Below are positions 1 to 4,969 of a stretch of 6,276 nucleotides of DNA, one piece after another. This DNA comes from Candidatus Nanopelagicales bacterium. GTDB taxonomy: Bacteria; Actinomycetota; Actinomycetes; S36-B12. The notes under the pieces are model-generated. The model was not told the origin of the DNA and searched no databases. It was given only the letters and a program-made list of their open reading frames with translations. The position numbers and the translations under genes were made by a program. Numbering within the stretch: the first letter of the stretch is position 1; the number at the start of each line of letters is the position of its first letter. The stretch lies in assembly GCA_938091275.1 (NCBI GenBank), contig CALKMY010000023.1, positions 1-6,276 on the forward strand, written 5' to 3'.

Positions 1-64
1 CGTCGATGATCTCGACATCATTCGACGCAACACGCTCGCGATTCTCCGGAGCGCAGAACAATGA
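1..64 (+). CDS. C-terminal end of an unidentified upstream gene (partial)
   Basis: An open frame runs in from the left edge (first complete codon at 2) and stops with TGA at 62-64, which overlaps the ATG of the IclR gene as ATGA at 61-64. About 20 residues are visible, ending LDIIRRNTLAILRSAEQ. The exact ATGA overlap is the same junction style used elsewhere in this operon, which is the main reason to accept so short a fragment as real. The pattern 'D..IIRRNTLAIL' loosely resembles the extreme C-terminus of amidohydrolase-2 family decarboxylases and hydrolases (often '...I..gNA.rLL'), but 20 residues cannot establish a family. If real, it puts at least one more gene in the operon upstream and means the promoter lies outside the window. 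Confidence 0.5.
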   Translation, partial: VDDLDIIRRNTLAILRSAEQ

Positions 65-870
65 ACGACACCCAAGAGCGACCCCAACGCGCACACTCGA
101 CCCTTTCCAGCGTCGCGAACGCTGCACGTCTTCTCAAAGAATTCAGTAAGGGAAATCGAGAACTCGGAGTCACAGAATTGTCGCGGCGACTCGGAGTGGG
201 AAAGAGCACGGCACATCGACTCGTCAACACACTCACCGAGGAGCGACTGCTCGAACAAGATCCCGACACCGGTGCTTACCGTCTCGGATTGGCCATGTAC
301 GAACTCGGAACATCGGTCTACTGGCACACCGACCTTCACGAGGCATCCACACCCGTCCTTGAGCAGTTGCGAAACGCGTCGAAGGAGACGGTCCAAGTTG
401 CGGTACTCGACGGCCGCGAGGTTGTCTACGTCGAACGTCGAGAGAGTCCGCAGACACTTCGGCTCTTCGGTCGCGTTGGCCACCGAAACGACGCCCACTG
501 CACCAGCACCGGCAAGCTGCTCCTGGCATGCCTATCTGCCGAAGAACTCGATACAACGCTTAAGGGTTGGCGACTTCCATCGAAAACCCCGAACACCATC
601 ACCACTATCGAAGGCTTGCGCCGCGAGCTGCACGTCATCCAAGGCCAGGGCTGGGCCCAGAACATCAACGAAGCCGAGATGGGCGTCGGGTCCGTGGCAG
701 CACCCGTGCGCAATGGTTTCGGCGACGTGGTCGCGGCCGTCTCTATCGCAGGACCGGTGCAGCGTCTCGGTGGCGAATCCCTCAAACGCTTCGCACGCCC
801 CTGCATCGATGCCGGATTGGCAATAAGTCGACGTCTCGGGTACCGAGACAGCAAAGGAGGAAGTCCGTGA
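61..870 (+). CDS. IclR-family transcriptional regulator
   Basis: A 269-residue protein with the two-domain IclR layout. An N-terminal winged helix-turn-helix covers about residues 15-77, with the recognition region LGVTELSRRLGVGKSTAHRL at 35-54 followed by the wing 'DPDTGAYRLG' (67-76). A C-terminal effector-binding domain covers about 90-262, with the family signature HCTSTGKLLLA (146-156) and the segment ending 'NEAEMGVGSVAAPVR' (203-217). The length is usual for the family. The ATG at 61 is chosen because it overlaps the upstream stop as ATGA, leaves the HTH intact, and has a modest CCGGAG at 46-51. Its stop overlaps the GTG start of the hydratase, so it lies within the catabolic operon and is probably co-transcribed with it. 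By analogy with other IclR regulators of aromatic catabolism it likely controls this operon in response to a pathway aromatic acid or intermediate. The ligand, and whether it activates or represses, cannot be read from sequence. Confidence 0.93.
   Translation: MNDTQERPQRAHSTLSSVANAARLLKEFSKGNRELGVTELSRRLGVGKSTAHRLVNTLTEERLLEQDPDTGAYRLGLAMYELGTSVYWHTDLHEASTPVLEQLRNASKETVQVAVLDGREVVYVERRESPQTLRLFGRVGHRNDAHCTSTGKLLLACLSAEELDTTLKGWRLPSKTPNTITTIEGLRRELHVIQGQGWAQNINEAEMGVGSVAAPVRNGFGDVVAAVSIAGPVQRLGGESLKRFARPCIDAGLAISRRLGYRDSKGGSP
853..860 (+). promoter_or_regulatory. Ribosome binding site of the hydratase gene
   Basis: AAAGGAGG lies 6 nt before GTG 867. It decides the start of the next gene: the frame is open much further upstream (from an ATG at 567), but only the GTG at 867 has a near-perfect Shine-Dalgarno sequence and the GTGA overlap with the IclR stop. 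Confidence 0.85.
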
Positions 871-1670
871 CTTCACTTGACCGGCAGCAAGCGAAGGATT
901 TTGCCGACGCCCTATATGAGGCTCGTCGCACTCGAACACCCATCGCCCCACTCACCGAGCACATGCCGGATCTGGGCATGGAGGACGGCTACGCCGTTCA
1001 ACAGTTGCTCGTGGAACGACTCGTCGCCGATGGGGAGGTGATCTCCGGCTACAAGCTCGGCCTCACGTCTGCTCCGATGCAGCGCCTCCTCGGTGTCAAC
1101 CAGCCGGACTTCAGCCCAGTGTTCGCCAGCACCGTGCACGAAGACGGAGCTGACATTCGCGTCAATGCCTTTATCGCACCTCGAGTGGAGGCGGAGATCG
1201 CCGTGACACTGGACGCCGACCTATCCGGTCCGCACTGCACCGCCGCTGACGTCTATCAGGCCACCCGCGGCCTCACCGCTGCCATCGAGATCGTGGACTC
1301 ACGTATCCGCGATTGGAAGATCACGATCGCCGACACCGTTGCTGATTTGGCGAGCAACGGGGCCATCGCTCTCAGCAGCCGGGTCATCCCTCTCGATTCT
1401 GTGGACCCGCGACTGATCGGAATGGTGTTCACCAAGAACGGAGACGTGGTCGCAACAGGAGCTGGCGCCGCGGCACTCGGAGATCCACTCGCCGCCGTCG
1501 CCTGGTTGGCGAACACGCTTGCGCCCCTCGGAGCACACCTACCGGCCGGCAGCGTCATCATGACCGGAGCGCTGCATGCCATGGTTCCCATCCAGGCGGG
1601 CGATACGTTCCGAGCCGAGTTCGATCACTTGGGACCCATCGCGTTGAAAGTCGTCGGAGAGGAGGAGTAG
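867..1670 (+). CDS. dmpE: 2-oxopent-4-enoate (2-hydroxypenta-2,4-dienoate) hydratase
   Basis: A 267-residue member of the MhpD/DmpE branch of the fumarylacetoacetate hydrolase superfamily. It hydrates 2-hydroxypenta-2,4-dienoate to 4-hydroxy-2-oxovalerate in the cytoplasm. Visible motifs are GYKLGLTS (61-68), LGVNQPDF (75-82, typical of hydratases rather than decarboxylases), RVEAEIAVTL with E108 and E110, EIVDSRIRDWKI with E141, DTVADLASNG (156-165) and TGAGAAALGDP (197-207). E108, E110 and E141 match the divalent-metal ligands known in E. coli MhpD. The start is GTG 867, overlapping the IclR stop as GTGA, with AAAGGAGG 6 nt upstream. It is immediately followed by the acetaldehyde dehydrogenase with no spacer. 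The later paralogue at 3604-4377 is a decarboxylase; in dmp and xyl systems the two enzymes form a complex that protects the unstable dienol intermediate, and the same is likely here. Assignment to the hydratase branch is firm from the QPDF and SRI.DWKI segments. Confidence 0.92.
   Translation: MTSLDRQQAKDFADALYEARRTRTPIAPLTEHMPDLGMEDGYAVQQLLVERLVADGEVISGYKLGLTSAPMQRLLGVNQPDFSPVFASTVHEDGADIRVNAFIAPRVEAEIAVTLDADLSGPHCTAADVYQATRGLTAAIEIVDSRIRDWKITIADTVADLASNGAIALSSRVIPLDSVDPRLIGMVFTKNGDVVATGAGAAALGDPLAAVAWLANTLAPLGAHLPAGSVIMTGALHAMVPIQAGDTFRAEFDHLGPIALKVVGEEE
1660..1665 (+). promoter_or_regulatory. Ribosome binding site of the acetaldehyde dehydrogenase gene
   Basis: AGGAGG lies 5 nt before ATG 1671, inside the last codons of the hydratase, where the purine-rich stretch encodes its acidic GEEE tail. 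The hydratase stop TAG (1668-1670) directly abuts the ATG, so the two genes are probably translationally coupled. Confidence 0.85.
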
Positions 1671-2582
1671 ATGACACTGCGATGCGCGATCGTCGGCTCC
1701 GGGAACATCGGCACCGACCTGATGTACAAGATGTTGCGCAGCGACATGTTGGAGCTCGTCGCTCTCGTTGGCATCGACCCCGAAAGCGACGGCTTGGCTC
1801 GGGCGAAAGACAACGGGATCGAGGCCCCGCACTCGGGACCTCAGTGGGTTCTCGACAACGCCGAAGACATCGACATGGTGTTCGACGCAACCAGCGCCTA
1901 CGTCCATATGCGTCATCACGCGGACTACGCCTCCGCCGGCATCACCGCTATCGACCTGACACCAGCAGCTCGCGGTCCCAAGGTCATCCCGCCCGTCAAC
2001 TTGTACGAGCATCTCGATGCACCGAACATCAATATGGTGACGTGCGGAGGCCAAGCCACCACACCCATGGTGTACGCCATTCGTCGCGTCATCGAGTCAC
2101 TTCCCTATGCCGAGATGGTCTCAACCGTGGCAAGCCGATCAGCCGGACCAGGAACCCGCCAAAACATCGATGAGTTCACCAAGACAACATCGACTGCCCT
2201 TCGGGAAATCGGTGGCGCCACGAAAAGCAAAGCCATCATCATCCTCAACCCGGCAGAGCCACCCATCTTGATGCGCAACACCGTCTTTGCCGGTCTGCCC
2301 GAGGGATCAGACCATCAAGCCGTGCTCGATTCTGTTCACGAAATGGTCGATGAAGTCGCGCGCTACGTTCCCGGCTACCGGTTGAAGAATCCACCGGTGG
2401 TCGAAAACGGTCCCTTCTTCACACCGGGTGGGGAGGTTCCTCATCGGGCCGTCGTACTCCTGGAGGTGGAGGGTGCCGGTGACTACTTGCCGACCTACGC
2501 GGGCAACCTCGACATCATGACCGCCGCCGCGATGCGCGTTGGTGAAGCCATTGCGACCGCGAAGTCGAAGGTGCCAGCATGA
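1671..2582 (+). CDS. dmpF: Acetaldehyde dehydrogenase (CoA-acylating)
   Basis: A 303-residue protein of the DmpF/MhpF/BphJ family, which oxidises acetaldehyde to acetyl-CoA with NAD+ and CoA. The N-terminal Rossmann motif is IVGSGNIGTDLMYK (7-20). The catalytic cysteine is C125 in NMVTCGGQATTPMV (121-134), corresponding to Cys132 of DmpF. Further family segments are FDATSAYVHMRH (71-82), the Ser/Gly segment SRSAGPGTRQNIDEFT (155-170), and AGNLDIMTAAA (277-287), which contains the conserved NAD-contacting Asn. Length is normal. The ATG at 1671 directly abuts the hydratase stop and has AGGAGG 5 nt upstream. The stop overlaps the aldolase start as ATGA, in keeping with the obligate association of this enzyme with the aldolase, in which toxic acetaldehyde is channelled between the two active sites. 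No frameshift or missing key residue was seen. Confidence 0.95.
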   Translation: MTLRCAIVGSGNIGTDLMYKMLRSDMLELVALVGIDPESDGLARAKDNGIEAPHSGPQWVLDNAEDIDMVFDATSAYVHMRHHADYASAGITAIDLTPAARGPKVIPPVNLYEHLDAPNINMVTCGGQATTPMVYAIRRVIESLPYAEMVSTVASRSAGPGTRQNIDEFTKTTSTALREIGGATKSKAIIILNPAEPPILMRNTVFAGLPEGSDHQAVLDSVHEMVDEVARYVPGYRLKNPPVVENGPFFTPGGEVPHRAVVLLEVEGAGDYLPTYAGNLDIMTAAAMRVGEAIATAKSKVPA

Positions 2583-3607
2583 CGGATTCATCGGTTGACT
2601 ACCGCCTTATCGACTCCACATTGCGCGACGGCTCGCACGCCATCAGCCATCAATACGACGAAGACGACGTCATCGCCATCGTCAGAGGTCTCAGCGCCGC
2701 GGGTGTGCAGGTCATCGAAATCGCCCACGGTGACGGCTTAGGCGGCTCAAGCTTCAACTACGGGTTCTCGAAAGTCGACGAGAAAGAATTGATCGCACGG
2801 GCCTGCCAGGAAGCCGGCGACTCGACCATCGCATGCCTTCTCTTACCGGGAGTTGGCCTCGCCGACGATCTCAAAGACGTCAAGGAGCTCGGTGTTGGGA
2901 TGGCACGAATCGCAACCCACTGCACCGAAGCCGACATCAGTGAGCAGCACATTCAGATGGCCAAGAAGCTCGACATGGAAGCCATTGGGTTCTTGATGAT
3001 GGCGCACATGAACTCGCCCGAGGGTCTCGTTGAGCAGGCGTTGTTAATGCAGTCATACGGGGCCGACGCCATCTACATCGCAGACTCCGCCGGAGCGATG
3101 ACCACAGAGGACGTGCAACGACGGGTGAGCGCCTTGGTGAAGGCCCTCGACATCCCGCTCGGGGTCCACGCGCACAACAATCTCGCGATGGCAGTGTCGA
3201 ACTCAATCGCGGCCTACGAGGAAGGGGCCGCGAACCTCGACGGAACGAGTGCGGGACTCGGCGCGGGCGCAGGCAACTGCCCGACGGAGATTCTCGCCGC
3301 GGTCTCGAACAAGTACGGAATCGAGACCGGTGTCGATGCGCTGAAGCTGATGGACGTGGCCGAGGAAGTCGTGCGACCGATCATGCCTCGGCAACAAGTG
3401 ATCGACCGGGCTGGACTGATTCTGGGTTACGCAGGCGTCTACGGCTCGTTCCTGCTGCATGCCCAGAAAGCAGCCGAGCGTTATGACGTCCCGCAGGCGG
3501 AAATCCTGATGGAACTGGGGCGTCGCCAAGTGGTGGGGGGGCAAGAAGACATGATCATCGACGTTGCGTTGGAACTAGCCCGAAAGCATGCGGAGGCGAA
3601 CGAATGA
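2579..3607 (+). CDS. dmpG: 4-hydroxy-2-oxovalerate aldolase
   Basis: A 342-residue HMGL-like TIM-barrel aldolase of the DmpG/MhpE/BphI family. It cleaves 4-hydroxy-2-oxovalerate to pyruvate and acetaldehyde. Diagnostic features are STLRDGSHA (13-21), with catalytic Arg16, metal ligand Asp17 and base His20; GVHAHNN (195-201), with metal ligands His197 and His199; the glycine-rich GTSAGLGAGAGNCPTE (222-237); and the C-terminal communication domain with GYAGVYGSFLLHA (283-295), where Tyr288 corresponds to the active-site tyrosine of DmpG. The C-terminal VVGGQEDMIIDVA (318-330) is also characteristic. The start ATG overlaps the dmpF-like stop as ATGA (2579-2582) with a weak GAAGG at 2567-2571, so translational coupling is likely. 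The gene contains three TTA leucine codons (residues 54, 89, 156) and a run of seven G at 3535-3541, both uncommon in such a GC-rich frame. The frame stays intact across the G run. Confidence 0.96.
   Translation: MTDSSVDYRLIDSTLRDGSHAISHQYDEDDVIAIVRGLSAAGVQVIEIAHGDGLGGSSFNYGFSKVDEKELIARACQEAGDSTIACLLLPGVGLADDLKDVKELGVGMARIATHCTEADISEQHIQMAKKLDMEAIGFLMMAHMNSPEGLVEQALLMQSYGADAIYIADSAGAMTTEDVQRRVSALVKALDIPLGVHAHNNLAMAVSNSIAAYEEGAANLDGTSAGLGAGAGNCPTEILAAVSNKYGIETGVDALKLMDVAEEVVRPIMPRQQVIDRAGLILGYAGVYGSFLLHAQKAAERYDVPQAEILMELGRRQVVGGQEDMIIDVALELARKHAEANE
3592..3596 (+). promoter_or_regulatory. Ribosome binding site of the decarboxylase gene
   Basis: GGAGG lies 7 nt before ATG 3604, within the last aldolase codons. 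Together with the ATGA overlap it fixes the decarboxylase start. Confidence 0.75.
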
Positions 3608-4377
3608 ACAAGACAGAGCTGGCCGAGCGGCTGATCCGAGCCGCGTCCGACCGGGTCGCCACCACTCCCCTGACCGACGACTTCCCCGACCTGGACGTCG
3701 ATACGGCATACACGATTCAGGACTCGGTCGTCGAGGCTCGACGGGCGTCGGGCGCAGTGATCGTGGGGGCGAAGCTGGGCTTGACCAGCAAGGCGAAGCA
3801 AGAGCAGATGAACGTGGACGAGCCGCTCTACGGCTGGCTCAGTCACGACATGCATATCGACACGGGCGAACCTTTGGTCTGTGATCGATTTATCCAGCCG
3901 CGTTGCGAGCCCGAGATCGCCTTTCTTCTCGGGGAGGATCTATCCGGTCCGGATGTCTCGGCTGCGCGGGTGATCGCGGCGACCCAGTTGGTGTTTCCGG
4001 CAATCGACGTTCTGGATTCTCGCTTCGCGGGGTATTCCTTCACTCTGCCCGACGTGGTCGCTGACAACTCCTCGTGCGCCGGTTTCGTTCTCGGTGGGCA
4101 GGGATCGAGCCCAAGCAACTTCGACATGCGCCTGACCGGCTGCGTCTTCGAGAAGAACGGGTCACTGATCGCGACCGCATCGGGAGCTGCGGTTCTTGGT
4201 CATCCGGCCGCGAGCGTTGCGTGGCTCGTGCGCAAGTTGGCCGAACGTGGTCAAGGGCTGACCGCAGGTCATATCGTCCTGGCCGGCTCCATGACCGAAG
4301 CCGTGGCGGTGGAACCCGGCGACGTCGTCACAGCGCGCTTCGATCGGCTCGGCACCGTAGAAATTTCGTGCATTTAG
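3604..4377 (+). CDS. dmpH: 4-oxalocrotonate (2-oxo-3-hexenedioate) decarboxylase
   Basis: A 257-residue FAH-superfamily protein paralogous to the hydratase at 867-1670 but in the DmpH/XylI decarboxylase branch. It decarboxylates 4-oxalocrotonate to 2-hydroxypenta-2,4-dienoate and CO2 with Mg2+. Branch-defining features are GAKLGLTSKAK (55-65), EPLYGWL (73-79, against PIYGFL in DmpH), IQPRCEPEIAF (97-107) with metal ligands E102 and E104, DVVADNSSCAGF (150-161), and ASGAAVLGHP (192-201), where the hydratase has GAGAAALGDP. At the position of the third acidic metal ligand, normally Glu ('EVIDSR'), this protein has Asp135 (PAIDVLDSR). The change is conservative and is noted as a finding. The ATG at 3604 overlaps the aldolase stop as ATGA with GGAGG 7 nt upstream. 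It probably forms a complex with the hydratase, as in XylI/XylJ. Confidence 0.92.
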   Translation: MNKTELAERLIRAASDRVATTPLTDDFPDLDVDTAYTIQDSVVEARRASGAVIVGAKLGLTSKAKQEQMNVDEPLYGWLSHDMHIDTGEPLVCDRFIQPRCEPEIAFLLGEDLSGPDVSAARVIAATQLVFPAIDVLDSRFAGYSFTLPDVVADNSSCAGFVLGGQGSSPSNFDMRLTGCVFEKNGSLIATASGAAVLGHPAASVAWLVRKLAERGQGLTAGHIVLAGSMTEAVAVEPGDVVTARFDRLGTVEISCI

Positions 4378-4381
4378 GAGG
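4376..4381 (+). promoter_or_regulatory. Ribosome binding site of the tautomerase gene
   Basis: AGGAGG lies 4 nt before ATG 4386 and overlaps the decarboxylase stop TAG (4375-4377). It selects ATG 4386, which places Pro directly after Met as the tautomerase family requires, over upstream starts in the same frame. Confidence 0.85.
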
Positions 4382-4385
4382 ACAC

Positions 4386-4577
4386 ATGCCGTTTGTGCAG
4401 GTAACCATGATTGAGGGACGAAGCGACGAACAAAAGCACGCCCTCATGGCGAAGATCACCAGTGCCGTCGAGGAGGCCGTGGGCGCGAAGCGCGAAAGTA
4501 TCCGCGTCGCAATTTACGAAGTCTCACCCGATGACTGGTCCATTGGCGGGGAGCCCATCTCCAAGCTTCGGCCGTGA
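4386..4577 (+). CDS. dmpI: 4-oxalocrotonate tautomerase
   Basis: A 63-codon protein, 62 residues after Met removal, the typical size of 4-oxalocrotonate tautomerase. It converts 2-hydroxymuconate to its 2-oxo-3-hexenedioate form, usually as a hexamer. In mature numbering the key residues are all visible: the catalytic base Pro1, the motif IEGRSDEQK (8-16) with Arg11, Arg39 in ESIRVAIYEV (36-45), and the C-terminal SIGGEPISK (51-59). Position 50, Phe in the Pseudomonas enzyme, is Trp here, a common variant in the family. The start at 4386 is fixed by the MP N-terminus and AGGAGG at 4376-4381. An in-frame opening from 4074 is a shadow over the decarboxylase and would hide Pro1. The gene lies 8 nt after the decarboxylase, as in dmpHI. 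Its presence argues for a hydroxylated semialdehyde route; the 2-aminophenol type route reaches 4-oxalocrotonate through a deaminase instead. Confidence 0.94.
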   Translation: MPFVQVTMIEGRSDEQKHALMAKITSAVEEAVGAKRESIRVAIYEVSPDDWSIGGEPISKLRP

Positions 4578-4590
4578 TGCCACCGTGTGG

Positions 4591-4956
4591 ATGACCATCG
4601 GCCCCGCTTCAGAACTCTCCACAGACGAGCCCAACGCGCGGCTGATCGGCGGTCACTCTGTGCTGCTGTCCTATCAGAACTCGTCCTGGTGGGCCATCGC
4701 CAACATCTGCCCACATCGAGGTGAGGTACTCAGTGACGGCCTGGTGCAAGGTGACTGCGTCACATGTCCCGGGCACTTTTGGCGCTTCTCCCTCACCGAT
4801 GGCGTGAAACAGGGAGATGAGCGCGTGCGGGTGGCGACCTACCCGGTCCGGGTGGTCGACGACGTCCTCGAGATCGAGGTGCCTGATCCCGAGCCGGTAC
4901 AGAGTTTGCGCGAGATCCTGCTCGCCCACGCACGGGCCGAGGACACGAACGACTGA
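4591..4956 (+). CDS. Rieske [2Fe-2S] ferredoxin
   Basis: A small soluble Rieske protein, 121 residues from ATG 4591. The cluster motif is C40-P-H42 and C59-P-G-H62, giving C-x-H-x16-C-x2-H, within ANICPHRGEVLSDG (37-50) and VTCPGHFWRFSL (57-68). The remaining sequence predicts the small beta-rich Rieske fold, including RVRVATYPVRVVDDVLEIEV (78-97) and an acidic C-terminal helix. There is no signal peptide, membrane segment or second domain, so it resembles the ferredoxin components of ring-hydroxylating dioxygenases and NirD-like proteins, not an oxygenase alpha subunit. The start is uncertain: ATG 4591 and GTG 4585 are both possible, neither has a good Shine-Dalgarno, and translation may be coupled to the tautomerase stop 13 nt upstream. 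The longer opening from 4411 would overlap the tautomerase and is unlikely. Its partner is unknown; it could feed electrons to an oxygenase encoded outside the window. It is not the plant-type XylT ferredoxin found in xyl/dmp clusters. Confidence 0.87.
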   Translation: MTIGPASELSTDEPNARLIGGHSVLLSYQNSSWWAIANICPHRGEVLSDGLVQGDCVTCPGHFWRFSLTDGVKQGDERVRVATYPVRVVDDVLEIEVPDPEPVQSLREILLAHARAEDTND

Positions 4957-4969
4957 ACCGCCCGGAGGT
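4957..4969. other. 13-bp convergent intergenic gap
   Basis: Only 13 bp separate the ferredoxin stop (plus strand) from the dehydrogenase stop (minus strand). I see no convincing GC-rich hairpin followed by a T-run on either strand here or in the adjoining gene ends, so termination of either transcript cannot be assigned to this gap. Confidence 0.6.

Noticed and set aside
1..60. Promoter or operator for the IclR gene just upstream of 61
   Set aside because: The stretch reads as coding sequence ending in an ATGA overlap. No palindromic IclR-type operator or -10/-35 pair stands out.
567..866. N-terminal extension of the hydratase frame back to an ATG at 567, giving a 367-residue protein
   Set aside because: The extra 100 residues are a basic, His/Arg-rich out-of-frame reading of the IclR gene with no family match. 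GTG 867 has a strong Shine-Dalgarno and gives normal family length.
1539..2054. Minus-strand open frame of 171 codons over the hydratase/dehydrogenase junction
   Set aside because: It is antisense to two well-supported enzymes, shows no recognisable domain, and is the kind of long opposite-strand frame expected in GC-rich DNA.
4074..4385. N-terminal extension of the tautomerase frame back to 4074
   Set aside because: It overlaps the decarboxylase, reads as Arg-rich shadow sequence, and would bury Pro1, the catalytic N-terminal residue of the tautomerase.
4411..4590. Start of the Rieske ferredoxin at ATG 4411
   Set aside because: This would overlap nearly the whole tautomerase gene, and the added residues (Ser/Arg/Pro-rich) do not resemble a Rieske N-terminus.
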